A stretch of 50,263 nucleotides of DNA from JAMOQA01 sp964582785 (GTDB taxonomy: Bacteria > Acidobacteriota > Polarisedimenticolia > J045). The DNA is taken from assembly GCA_964582785.1 (NCBI GenBank), contig CAZOTT010000007.1, positions 1 through 50,263 on the forward strand, in the 5' to 3' direction. Below, in pieces: positions 24,034 to 32,970 of the stretch. The notes under the pieces were generated by a model that did not search any database, had not been told where the DNA came from, and was given only the letters and a program-made list of their open reading frames with translations. Within the stretch, counting starts at the first letter, position 1; every line of letters begins with the position of its first letter. Position numbers and translations under genes: made by a program.

Positions 24034-25278
24034 TTGATCCGGCTGGCCGCGCTCGCCCTCCTCCTTCTCATCGTGCTCGTCGGGGGCCGGCGCACCCCGG
24101 CCCGGTTCCCGGTGCCGGCGGGGGTCCGCCTGCTGTTCGTCACCGGCTCGGAGTTCCTGGTCGTCGGCGTCCTCCTGGGCCCCCAGGTCCTCGGCATCCT
24201 GGACCCGGCCGTGATCGCCGCCCTGCGTCCCTTCGCCACGGTGGGACTCGCCTTCATCGGGCTTCACTACGGCCTGCAGCTCGAGATCCCCCTGCTGCGG
24301 ACGATCCCCCTTTTCTATTCCGTCGGACCGGCGGTCCAGGCCGCGGGCGGGGCCCTGGCCGTCGGGATCCCGGCCTGGTTTTGGCTCCGGGCCTGGCCCG
24401 CGGACACGCGGGAGATCCTCGTCGCCGCCCTGGTTCTCGCCGCGGCGGCCGCCTGTTCCACCCCCGCCCCCCTGGACATGCTCGCCCTGGACCGCCGGTA
24501 CGCCGCCTCCCCGGTCCTCCGGATGCTCCGCCACCTGGCGGAGATGGGGGAACTGCCGGCCCTCCTGCTTTTCGGACTCGCCCTGTGCGGCCGTCACCGG
24601 GAGCCGGTGATCCCCGGACAGCCCTCCCTCGCGTTCCTCCAGTGGCTGGGCCTGGCCCTGGTCCTGGGGCTGCTCTTCGGAGGTGTTCTTTCCCTGCTGC
24701 CCCGGGTCGGGAAGGTAGGGACCGGGCGGCTCCTCGTGGGCGGCCTGGCGGCGGCGTTCTTCTTCGGCGGGATGGCCCGCTACCTCCACCTCTCGCCCCT
24801 GTTCGTCGGGTTGCTGGCCGGGATCACGGTGGCCAACGTCCCGGGGCCCCGCCGCCGCGTCCAGGCCCTGGTGCACCGCCTCGAGGGCCCGTTCATGATG
24901 TTCCTCCTGCTGGTGGCCGGGGCCGCCGCAACCCTCGCCAGTCCCCTGGGCCTGGGGGTGGGCGGCCTGCTGGCCGCGGCGGCGGCGCTGGTCGCCCTCC
25001 GGCTCCTCGGCAAGGCCCTGGCCGGGCTCGTCCTGGCGCGCACGACCCACGCCCTGCGCAACCCTCCGCCCGGCTTCGGCCTCGGTCTCGTCGCCCAGGG
25101 AGGGATCGCCGCCGCCCTCGCCCTCGACTACCTGGAGTCCGGCCCCGGCCCCTTCACCTCGGTCGTCCTGGCGGCGACCACCTTCGCGGTGCTCGTCACC
25201 GAGCTCGCGGCCCCCTGGATGATCCTCCGGGTGCTCCGGGGGGAGGGAAGGGGAACGGCCCGGGAGGAGAGGCCATGA
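24034..25278 (+). CDS. CPA2-like cation:proton antiporter homologue, first of a pair
   Basis: A 414-residue integral membrane protein with about 11-12 hydrophobic helices, beginning at TTG with GAGGGGGG just upstream. The family resemblance is in FVTGSEFLVVGVLLGPQVLG, RPFATVGLAFIGLHYGLQLE and LHLSPLFVGLLAGITVANVP. The usual polar/acidic ion-binding pair is not obvious; the equivalent helix reads AACSTPAPLDML. It could therefore have changed or lost transport activity. No cytosolic TrkA domain. It overlaps the next antiporter gene by ATGA. Confidence 0.8.
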   Translation: MIRLAALALLLLIVLVGGRRTPARFPVPAGVRLLFVTGSEFLVVGVLLGPQVLGILDPAVIAALRPFATVGLAFIGLHYGLQLEIPLLRTIPLFYSVGPAVQAAGGALAVGIPAWFWLRAWPADTREILVAALVLAAAAACSTPAPLDMLALDRRYAASPVLRMLRHLAEMGELPALLLFGLALCGRHREPVIPGQPSLAFLQWLGLALVLGLLFGGVLSLLPRVGKVGTGRLLVGGLAAAFFFGGMARYLHLSPLFVGLLAGITVANVPGPRRRVQALVHRLEGPFMMFLLLVAGAAATLASPLGLGVGGLLAAAAALVALRLLGKALAGLVLARTTHALRNPPPGFGLGLVAQGGIAAALALDYLESGPGPFTSVVLAATTFAVLVTELAAPWMILRVLRGEGRGTAREERP

Positions 25279-26702
25279 CCCGGCTCTTCCGGTACGCCGG
25301 CCTGGGCGGCGTCCCGGACCGCCTGCGGACCACCGTGCCCTGGGCCCTCCTCTTCCTGGCGGGCACGGCCCTGCTCATGGCCCTGGTCCGGTGGATCCCG
25401 GCCATCGTCAGCCCGGCGCGGAGCGGCGAGATCACCCTGGCGATCGGCTTCCTCCTCCTGTCCGGGTGGTGCGCCGGCCTCCTCGCGGAAGCGATCGGGC
25501 TTCCCCGCCTGACCGGCTACATCCTGGCGGGGATCGCCGCGGGGCCCTCGGTGCTCGGCCTGCTGGACGCGGACCTGGTGGCGCGGCTCGGCCCCCTCGA
25601 CGACCTCGCCCTGACCTTCATCGCGCTGGTCGCCGGGGGAGAACTCCACGCGGACCTCCTCCGGAAGCGATGGCGGTCCCTGGTCACCTGGGTGGGGGCC
25701 CAGGCCCTGCTGGTCCCCCTGGCGGTCGGCGCGGGCCTCCTGGCGATCCACCGGCTGGTTCCCGTGCTGCCGCCGGGCCCCGGGGCGGCGGCGGGCGCCG
25801 CCCTGGTGCTCGGCGCCCTGTCCCTCGCCCGGTCCCCCGCCGTGACGATCGCCCTGATCGACGAGTCGGGCTCCCGGGGCCCCTTCGCCGAGACGACCCT
25901 CGGCGTCACCATCGCCCTCGACACCCTGGTCATCCTGGCCTTCGCGGCCGCGGTCTCGGTGGCCCGGGTCCTCGGGACGCCGGGGGCCCGGCTCGACCTT
26001 TCCTTCCTGGGATTCCTCGCCGCCGAACTGGCGGCCTCGGCGCTCCTCGGGGGACTGGTCGGCCTCGCCGTCCTCGGGATCATCCGGGCCTTCCGGGTGG
26101 ACCTGCCGGTGCTCCTCGCCGCCCTGGCCTTCCTGGTCACCCGGCTGTCCCGGGAGGTCTCCCTCCTGGTGGCCCACGGGGCGGGGGTTCACGTCCAGCT
26201 CGAACCCCTCCTGATGGGCCTCGTCGCGGGGATCCTCGTCCAGAACGTCTCCCGGGAACGGGAGGCGTTCACCGGGGCCCTCGAAAAGGTCTCCCCCCCG
26301 ATCTACGTCGCCTTCTTCGCCCTCGCCGGGGCCCGCCTCGACGTCTCCGTCCTGGCGCGGACCTGGCCCCTCGCCCTGACCCTGGTCCTCCTCCGGGTGG
26401 CCGCCCTCGCCGGGGCGGGGTGGGCCGGGAGCGCCCTCGCCGGGGACCCGGTCCGGTGGCGCCTGCTGGCCGGGCTGACCTCCGTCAGCCAGGCCGGCGT
26501 CAGCCTCGGCCTCGCGGCGGAGATCGGGCGGCGCTTTCCCGGGTGGGGGGAGATCCTCGTGCCGGCGGTGCTCGCCGCGATCACCCTGAACCAGGTGATC
26601 GGCCCGCCTCTCCTGGCCTGGACCCTCCGCCGGGGGGACCGGCTCCCCGCCCCGGACGAGGGGGAGCGCGGGGGGGACGGGGGTCCTGTACCCGGGCCCT
26701 GA
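25275..26702 (+). CDS. CPA2-family cation:proton antiporter, second of the pair
   Basis: A 475-residue membrane protein with ~12 helices. It has IGLPRLTGYILAGIAAGPSV (the classic CPA2 entry motif), LTFIALVAGGELHADLLRKR, and helices with SRSPAV-type sequence (LSLARSPAVTIALIDESG) at the ion-binding core. A KefB/GerN-like Na+ or K+/H+ exchange role is likely. Its translational overlap with the preceding paralogue suggests a heteromeric or sequentially used pair. The tail is short and has no nucleotide-binding domain. Confidence 0.87.
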   Translation: MTRLFRYAGLGGVPDRLRTTVPWALLFLAGTALLMALVRWIPAIVSPARSGEITLAIGFLLLSGWCAGLLAEAIGLPRLTGYILAGIAAGPSVLGLLDADLVARLGPLDDLALTFIALVAGGELHADLLRKRWRSLVTWVGAQALLVPLAVGAGLLAIHRLVPVLPPGPGAAAGAALVLGALSLARSPAVTIALIDESGSRGPFAETTLGVTIALDTLVILAFAAAVSVARVLGTPGARLDLSFLGFLAAELAASALLGGLVGLAVLGIIRAFRVDLPVLLAALAFLVTRLSREVSLLVAHGAGVHVQLEPLLMGLVAGILVQNVSREREAFTGALEKVSPPIYVAFFALAGARLDVSVLARTWPLALTLVLLRVAALAGAGWAGSALAGDPVRWRLLAGLTSVSQAGVSLGLAAEIGRRFPGWGEILVPAVLAAITLNQVIGPPLLAWTLRRGDRLPAPDEGERGGDGGPVPGP

Positions 26703-26766
26703 ACGGCGGTAGATTCTCGGCTGCGCGTCCGTCCCCGGCGGGACGGGCGGGGGAGAGGGACGATCG

Positions 26767-29700
26767 ATGACGGACCGGGCGCCGCGGGAGCCGGCCCCGG
26801 GGAACCGGTCCCCCGGGCCGGAAGATGACCGGACCAGGCCGGCGCAGCGGGACGGCCGCGTCCTGCGGTTTTCCCTCCTCCGCCCCGGGGCCGTCTTCGC
26901 CGGGCGCTACGAGATGCGCGACCGCCTCGGGACCGGCGGCACCGGCGAGGTCTACGAGGCTCTCGACCGGGTCGCCGACGAGCTGGTCGCCATCAAGGTC
27001 CTCTTCCCCCACCTGGGCGAGGCCGACGCCCTCGCCCGGCTGCGCCGGGAGCTCCACGCCGTCCGCCAGGTCCACCACCCCGGCATCGTCCGGGTCCACG
27101 ACATCGGCGAGCACGACGGGCTCCTCTTCCTCGTCATGGAACGCCTCCACGGGGAGACCCTCGCGGACCGGATCCGGGAGCGGGGGGCCCTCGCCCCCGG
27201 CGAGATCCGCCGGATCCTCCGCGGCATCCTCGACGCCCTCGCCGCCGCCCACCGGGAGGGGGTCCTCCACCGGGACGTCAAGCCCGCCAACGTCTTCCTC
27301 GACCGGGACCCCGGCGGGGACGAGCGGGTCGTCCTCCTCGACTTCGGCCTCGCCCGCGGCGCCGGCGACCTCGCCCTGACCGCCACCGGCCAGTTCCTCG
27401 GCACCCCCCGCTACGCCTCCCCCGAGCAGGCCCGGGGAGAGCGGGTCCTCACCCCCGCCGCCGACCTCTGGTCCGTGGGCATCCTCCTGTGGGAGATGGC
27501 CGTCGGCGAGGCCCCCTGGGGCGGGGAGGGAACCCTCTCCCTCTTCTCCGCCCAGGCCCGGGGCAACCTGCCGAAACCGCCCCCCGCCCTGCGGGACCTG
27601 CCCCGGGACCTCCGCCGCCTCCTCGACTGGCTGCTCTCCCCGGACCCCCGGGACCGGCCCCGGGACGCCGGGGAGGCCCTGGCCGCCCTCGCGGCCGGCC
27701 GGGGCGCGTCCCTCCTCCGCCGCCTCCGCTGCGCCTGGCGGGCCGGGGGCCGCCGGCGGGCCGGGATCGCCGCCACCGCCGCGGCCGCCGCCTGCGCCGC
27801 CGCCCTCGTCCTGTTCTTCCCCTGGCGGCTGGAGGACCCCCGCCTGGGGGACACGGTGGTCCGGGCCCGGTCCCTCGCCGGCCTGGCCGTCCGCACCTTC
27901 GAGATGCCGTGCCCGGTGGGAGTCGGCGCCGTCCCGTTCCCCGCCGGCCGGCCCTGGACCCGCAGGTGGTACGTCCGCCTCGCCCCCGACGCCTTGAAAC
28001 CGGGATCGCGCCATCCCTTCCCGGAGGACTTCCCCCTGGGGATCGCCGAGGTGGATCTCCTCCTCGGCCGGGTCCGTTCCCCCCGCCTGACCCGGCGCCA
28101 GGTTCACGCCCTCGTAAATCCCCGTTCCATCGGCCGGGTCCGTTCCCCCCGCGTGGCCTGGCTCCGAGAGCACCCTTTCCCCCACGGCCGGCGCCACGTC
28201 GTCCCCGGCTACGACGGCGTGATGGGCGTGGCGCGCCTCGTGTCCTTCCGCCACCTTCGCAGCCCCCGGGGATACCCCCTCCTCGGCGCCATCTACCATC
28301 ACCGGGGCCATTCCCCCAGCACCCTGCTCCTGTTCTCCCCGGAGGAACCCGACGACTTCCTCACCCTGGACGGGGACGGATATTTCTACTCCGGCCAGGA
28401 TCCCATCGAGGTTGCGGCGGCGCCCGGAGGTCCGCCCCGCCTTCTCGTCGTGGCCCAGCACGCCAACCGGTTGGACGATCGCCTGGCCCTGGTCGCGGTG
28501 GACCCCCGGGTCGCACGTACCGGGTCTCTGGAAACGGCTCCCCCGGTCACCGGGAATGCTCAGCACCTTCGTCCCGCCTGGACGACCTACCTGGGAGGGC
28601 AGATGACCGCCGTGGAGCTGGAAGCGGCCGGGGACCGGGTCCTGGTCCATGACCCCGACGGCCTGGTGATCCCCCTCGCCGCCGCCACGGGGACGCCCCT
28701 CCGGGCGGAAGACCGGGGAGGCATCTCACCGGAGACCTGGCTCTCCCGCCAGCGGCGGCTTCTGCTCCTCCTCTGGCGGCTCCCCGCCGCCGCGGCGGCC
28801 GGGACCGAGCCTGCCCTCGCGTCCCAGTTCGAAGACCTGGCCCGCCTGGTTCCCGGCGACCCCGCCCAGCGGGGGGTGGCCCTCGGCCGGGCCGCGATGC
28901 TGCGGGAGGCCGCGGGAGACCTGGAAGGGGCCCTCCGGGACGTCCGCGCCGCCCTCGCTCTCGAGCCCGGACTCGCCGGGCACTGGAAGCGCCTGCTGGA
29001 CATCCTGGTCCGGCGGGGCGAATGGAACGCCGTCGAGGACCAGGTCTTCGGAAGTTCGCGGGAAGTCACCCTCGGCCGGGACCTCGTGCTGGGGGCGCTC
29101 CTCGCGGGAAGGCCCGAGAGGGGACCGGTGGTCACTGCGGGATGGGAACTCGCCGCCCGGCGGGGTGATGAACTGGTCTCCTACTACTGGGGATACACCC
29201 GGGCGATCCTGGCCCTCCACCGGGACGACCCCGGCGCCGCCGCCCGGATCGCGGCCTTCCCCGTCATTCCCTGGAAGCTGTACCCCGAGTTCGCCTACCT
29301 CGGCGCCCTGGCAGCGATCCTCGACGACCCGCCCCGGCCCCGGGAAACCCTCGACCTCCTCGCCCCCCACGAGGACGGCTTCGGCGCCGGCCACGCCGTC
29401 CCCGTCGTCCCCCTCCGCGCCCTCGCCGCACGCCTCGCCGGACGGGTCCCGCCTTCCGACGGCGAGATCGAGGCGGACGTGCGCCACGTCGAGGACGCCG
29501 CCCGGACCGACATCGTCTCCCTCTACTTCCTCCCCTGGGCCCACGCCCTCGCCGCCGCCTCCGTGTCCGACCCCGCCCTCGCCGGCCGCCACGAGGCCCG
29601 CCTCCGCGAACTCCGCGGCTGCGGACCCTGGACCCGCCCCGTCCTCGCCCTCCGCGCCCGCGCGTTTCCCCGGGCTTCTCTCCCCGCCCGCCCCGGATCC

Positions 29701-29835
29701 CCCGCCGGCCGCCGGGCCCGGACGCGGCCCGGCTTCGGCCGACCCGGAAGGAGAGACACGTCGGCTGGCCACCGCGGATCGGGGAACCGATATTCGCCCG
29801 GGGGACAGACAGCGGGCGGGACCCGGAGGCGATGA
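26767..29835 (+). CDS. Transmembrane Ser/Thr protein kinase with large extracytoplasmic domain
   Basis: A 1022-residue eukaryotic-like kinase. The kinase domain (about 45-310) has LGTGGTGEVY, catalytic K77 in AIKVL, HRDVKPANVF (168-177), LDFGLA and GTPRYASPEQ, so it should be active. One membrane helix (332-353) is followed by ~650 residues of unknown fold. Around 500-600 there are propeller-like strands (DDFLTLDGDGYFYSGQDPIE); around 715-800 a TPR-like stretch begins MLREAAGDLEGALRDVRAAL. The Arg/Gly-rich C-terminal end looks disordered. The stop overlaps the histidine kinase start (ATGA). Confidence 0.92.
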   Translation: MTDRAPREPAPGNRSPGPEDDRTRPAQRDGRVLRFSLLRPGAVFAGRYEMRDRLGTGGTGEVYEALDRVADELVAIKVLFPHLGEADALARLRRELHAVRQVHHPGIVRVHDIGEHDGLLFLVMERLHGETLADRIRERGALAPGEIRRILRGILDALAAAHREGVLHRDVKPANVFLDRDPGGDERVVLLDFGLARGAGDLALTATGQFLGTPRYASPEQARGERVLTPAADLWSVGILLWEMAVGEAPWGGEGTLSLFSAQARGNLPKPPPALRDLPRDLRRLLDWLLSPDPRDRPRDAGEALAALAAGRGASLLRRLRCAWRAGGRRRAGIAATAAAAACAAALVLFFPWRLEDPRLGDTVVRARSLAGLAVRTFEMPCPVGVGAVPFPAGRPWTRRWYVRLAPDALKPGSRHPFPEDFPLGIAEVDLLLGRVRSPRLTRRQVHALVNPRSIGRVRSPRVAWLREHPFPHGRRHVVPGYDGVMGVARLVSFRHLRSPRGYPLLGAIYHHRGHSPSTLLLFSPEEPDDFLTLDGDGYFYSGQDPIEVAAAPGGPPRLLVVAQHANRLDDRLALVAVDPRVARTGSLETAPPVTGNAQHLRPAWTTYLGGQMTAVELEAAGDRVLVHDPDGLVIPLAAATGTPLRAEDRGGISPETWLSRQRRLLLLLWRLPAAAAAGTEPALASQFEDLARLVPGDPAQRGVALGRAAMLREAAGDLEGALRDVRAALALEPGLAGHWKRLLDILVRRGEWNAVEDQVFGSSREVTLGRDLVLGALLAGRPERGPVVTAGWELAARRGDELVSYYWGYTRAILALHRDDPGAAARIAAFPVIPWKLYPEFAYLGALAAILDDPPRPRETLDLLAPHEDGFGAGHAVPVVPLRALAARLAGRVPPSDGEIEADVRHVEDAARTDIVSLYFLPWAHALAAASVSDPALAGRHEARLRELRGCGPWTRPVLALRARAFPRASLPARPGSPAGRRARTRPGFGRPGRRDTSAGHRGSGNRYSPGGQTAGGTRRR

Positions 29836-32015
29836 CGGGAAAGCACCGAGGCGATCCGGGCACGGGAAGAGACCCGGAGCCCCGCGGAACAGTGCGGGAC
29901 TTCCTGTGGGGAGACCGGCGGCTCGGGCCGACTGTCCGCCAGGCCCTGCGCCGGCAGTTCGTCGCGCGGTCCCGGCGGGGAAACCTTTCCCAGCTCTTCA
30001 TCGGCTTTCTCTTCGCCATCCTGGTGGCGCGGTGGAAGCCCGCGGGGTTGGTTGCCTGGTTCGTCGCCCTCGTTCTCTCGAGCGCGGGACGGCACGTCGT
30101 CCAGTCCCGCGCCAGGACCGACCTCGTCACCAACGGCGATCTCGTGCTGCTCCGGGGAACGCTTTTCCTGACCAGCCTCGCCTGGGCGGTCGGGATTCCG
30201 CTGTTCTTCTTCCAGCTCCCGGGCTACGCCAAGACGTTCGTTCCCCTCGTCGCCATCGGGCTGATCGCGGGTTCCGGCAATACCCTGGACAACGATCCTC
30301 CCTCGTTTGCCACCTTCGCCGGCCTGCTGGGGGGCCCGACCCTGGCAAGCATCCTGATTTCCGACCTCCCGGGCAGGATCCCCCTGGGGCTCATGCTCCT
30401 TACCATGGTCGGCCTGACGTCCATCGTCGTTCTCTTCCGCTACCGGGACGAGGTGTCCCGGCTCGCGGCCCAGGAGGAGCTTTCCCGGCAGGCCCAGGCC
30501 CTGCGCCTGCTCAACCGGGAACTCGCCCGGACCCGGGAAGACGTGGAGCGCGCCCTCGAGGTGCGGCAGCAGTTCCTGGCGAACATGAGCCACGAGATCC
30601 GCACCCCGGTCAGCGGCGTCCTCGGCATGGTGGAACTCCTGCTGGCCGACGAGGAAAACCCGGAGCGGCGGGAAATGCTGGCGATGGCCCGTTCCTCGGC
30701 GCGCTCCCTCCTGGACCTGCTCGGGGACATCCTGGAGTTTTCCCGGATCGAGGCCGGTGGGATCGAGCTCGAGGACGTCCGCTTCGACCCCCTGACCCTG
30801 GTCGAGGGCGCCCTGGCCACCGTCGCCCCGATGGCGGGAGGCAAGGGAATCGCCCTCGGCCTCGACATCGCCCCCCTCGACCTGCCGTCCCTGCGGGGCG
30901 ACCCGGGACGGCTGCGGCAGGTCCTCGTCAACCTCCTGGGGAACGCCGTGAAGTTCACCGAGGAAGGGGAGGTCGTCCTGCGGGTGCGGGGGAGGGAAGT
31001 CCCGGGGGACCCCCTGGTCTACGAGACCACCTTCGAGGTGATCGACACCGGGATCGGCATCGACCCCGCGCGGATCGAGACGATCTTCGAGCCGTTCCGG
31101 CAGGAGGAGGCGAGCACCCGGCGCCGGTTCGGCGGCAGCGGGCTCGGCCTCGCCATCAGCCGGGAGATCGCCCGGGCGATGGGCGGGGAGGTGGAGGTGG
31201 ACAGCGTGCCCGGGGAGGGGTCCACCTTCCGGGTCACGATCCCCTGGAGGACCTTCGAGCGACGGGAACGGGAGTTCCCCACCCGGGAGGCCCTTGCCGG
31301 GAGGCGGGTGGTGGTCTTCGACCCCCATCCCCGCTGTGCCGCCGGGCTGGCGGGGATCCTCGAGGCCCTCGGAGCGCGGGTGACGATCGCCCCGCGGCCC
31401 CCCGACCGGTGCCTCGATCCACCCGGCCTCGCCTTCCTCGACGCGGCCTACGCGGAGGCTCCCGGGGATCACCGTTGCCGCTGCCTCGTCCTGGTCCCGG
31501 CCGGTACCGCCCCCCCCGGCCTGCCGCCGGGCCGGGAGACCCTGCTCCGGCCGGTCACCCCCTCCTCCCTCGCCGATCGCCTGGCTCCCGGGGCGGGGGA
31601 GGTCACGGGCCCCGCGGGGGACGAGCATCCCCTGGCGGGCCTGCGGGTCCTCGTCGCGGAGGACCACCCGGTGAACCGGGCCTTCCTCCGGCGGTTCCTC
31701 GAGCGCTGGGGAGCGGAGGTCCACCTGGCGGGGGACGGGCGGGAGGCCCTGGCGCTCCTCGAGGAGCGCCCGGTGGACCTGGTCCTGATGGACATCTCGA
31801 TGCCGGGGATGGACGGGCTCGAGGCGACGGAACGGATCCGACGGGATCCCCGGCGCGCCGGTCTCCCGGTGATCGCGCTGACGGCCCACGCCTTCGAGGA
31901 GGACCGGCAGCGGTGCCTGGCCGCCGGCTGCGACGACGTGGTCACCAAGCCGGTGGCTCCCGAGAAGCTCCTCGCCGCCATCCGCTTCCACGCCCCCGAC
32001 GCCGCGCGCGCCTGA
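29832..32015 (+). CDS. Membrane hybrid histidine kinase
   Basis: A 727-residue sensor. The N-terminal ~200 residues hold about six hydrophobic helices, followed by a coiled coil (205-245), the HisKA box FLANMSHEIRTPVSGVLGMV with H254, an ATPase domain (N371, DTGIGI 405-410, GGSGLGL 434-440), a first receiver-like domain lacking the full acidic pocket (VVVFDPHPR) and a canonical receiver with D654 (LVLMDISMPGMDG) and K706. It is co-translated with the Ser/Thr kinase, which suggests joint phospho-signalling (inference). No DNA-binding output is attached. Confidence 0.93.
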   Translation: MTGKHRGDPGTGRDPEPRGTVRDFLWGDRRLGPTVRQALRRQFVARSRRGNLSQLFIGFLFAILVARWKPAGLVAWFVALVLSSAGRHVVQSRARTDLVTNGDLVLLRGTLFLTSLAWAVGIPLFFFQLPGYAKTFVPLVAIGLIAGSGNTLDNDPPSFATFAGLLGGPTLASILISDLPGRIPLGLMLLTMVGLTSIVVLFRYRDEVSRLAAQEELSRQAQALRLLNRELARTREDVERALEVRQQFLANMSHEIRTPVSGVLGMVELLLADEENPERREMLAMARSSARSLLDLLGDILEFSRIEAGGIELEDVRFDPLTLVEGALATVAPMAGGKGIALGLDIAPLDLPSLRGDPGRLRQVLVNLLGNAVKFTEEGEVVLRVRGREVPGDPLVYETTFEVIDTGIGIDPARIETIFEPFRQEEASTRRRFGGSGLGLAISREIARAMGGEVEVDSVPGEGSTFRVTIPWRTFERREREFPTREALAGRRVVVFDPHPRCAAGLAGILEALGARVTIAPRPPDRCLDPPGLAFLDAAYAEAPGDHRCRCLVLVPAGTAPPGLPPGRETLLRPVTPSSLADRLAPGAGEVTGPAGDEHPLAGLRVLVAEDHPVNRAFLRRFLERWGAEVHLAGDGREALALLEERPVDLVLMDISMPGMDGLEATERIRRDPRRAGLPVIALTAHAFEEDRQRCLAAGCDDVVTKPVAPEKLLAAIRFHAPDAARA

Positions 32016-32063
32016 ACCGCCCCCCGGCGAGCGGCCGCGCCGAGGGAGGGCTATTCTCCGGGC

Positions 32064-32774
32064 ATGGGCGACGCACGGCCGGGCGCGGGTGCCCCCGCGG
32101 TGGTGCTCCTTTCCGGCGGTCTCGACTCGGCGACCGTCCTGGCCCTGGCCCGCCGGGACGGGTTCGTCCCCTACGCGCTCTCGGTGGACTACGGCCAGCG
32201 GCACCGGGCGGAGCTGGCCGCCGCCCGGCGGGTCGCCGCGGCCCTCGGGGCCGCCGCGCACCGGGTGGTTCCCCTGGACCTGGCCTCCTTCGGCGGATCC
32301 GCCCTCACCGACCCGGCGATCCGGGTCCCGAAGCACAGGAGCGCCGGGGAGATCGGCGCCGGGATCCCGGTGACGTACGTCCCCGCCCGGAACACCGTCC
32401 TCCTCGCCCTCGCCCTGGCCTGGGCGGAAACCCTGGGCGCCTTCGACCTGTACCTCGGCGTGAACGCGGTCGACTACAGCGGCTACCCGGACTGCCGGCC
32501 CGCGTTCCTCGAGGCGTTCGAGCGTCTCGCCAACGTGGCCACCGCCGCCGGGGTCGAGGGCCGCGGCCGCTTCCGGGTCCGCGCCCCCCTGCTGGAGCTG
32601 TCGAAGGCGGAGATCGTCCGGCTCGGGACGGAGCTCGGGGTCGACTACTCCCTGACCGTCTCCTGCTACGAGGCGGACGGCGACGGCCGCGCCTGCGGCG
32701 CCTGCGATGCCTGCCTCCTGCGCCGCAAGGGGTTCCGCGAGGCGGGCCTGCCGGACCCCACCCGCTACCGCTGA
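32064..32774 (+). CDS. queC: 7-cyano-7-deazaguanine synthase
   Basis: The 236-residue product converts 7-carboxy-7-deazaguanine to preQ0 for queuosine-type tRNA or DNA modification. It has the PP-loop LLSGGLDSATVLALA (SGGLDS at 17-22), VTYVPARNTVLLALALAWAE, LYLGVNAVDYSGYPDCRP and a zinc site C201-x9-C211-x2-C214-x2-C217. The start is 48 bp after the histidine kinase stop. TATTCT at 32052-32057 ends six bases before the ATG, so a leaderless transcript is possible. No other queuosine genes are in the window. Confidence 0.95.
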   Translation: MGDARPGAGAPAVVLLSGGLDSATVLALARRDGFVPYALSVDYGQRHRAELAAARRVAAALGAAAHRVVPLDLASFGGSALTDPAIRVPKHRSAGEIGAGIPVTYVPARNTVLLALALAWAETLGAFDLYLGVNAVDYSGYPDCRPAFLEAFERLANVATAAGVEGRGRFRVRAPLLELSKAEIVRLGTELGVDYSLTVSCYEADGDGRACGACDACLLRRKGFREAGLPDPTRYR

Positions 32775-32920
32775 CCGGTCCGGGGCGCCGGGGGGTGCCC
32801 GCGGGCCGGGCCCCCGCCGCCGGCCGGCGCGCTCCCGCGGGCCGTCCCGGCGAGCGGGGCGCCCGGGGACGGAGCCACCGGGACGGGGAATCGTCGCCCC
32901 GGCGTTCGCCGGACGCGAGG

Positions 32921-32947
32921 GGGCGCCGGGCCGTGCGCCCGGCGCCC
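32921..32947. terminator. Terminator-like hairpin between queC and the cytochrome gene
   Basis: A perfect 11-bp stem, GGGCGCCGGGC at 32921-32931 and GCCCGGCGCCC at 32937-32947, with loop CGTGC. It lies between two convergent genes, 24 bp from the cytochrome stop. No T-run follows, but the stem is very strong. Confidence 0.5.
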
Positions 32948-32970
32948 GCCCCGGACCCCCGCCGGCCGGC

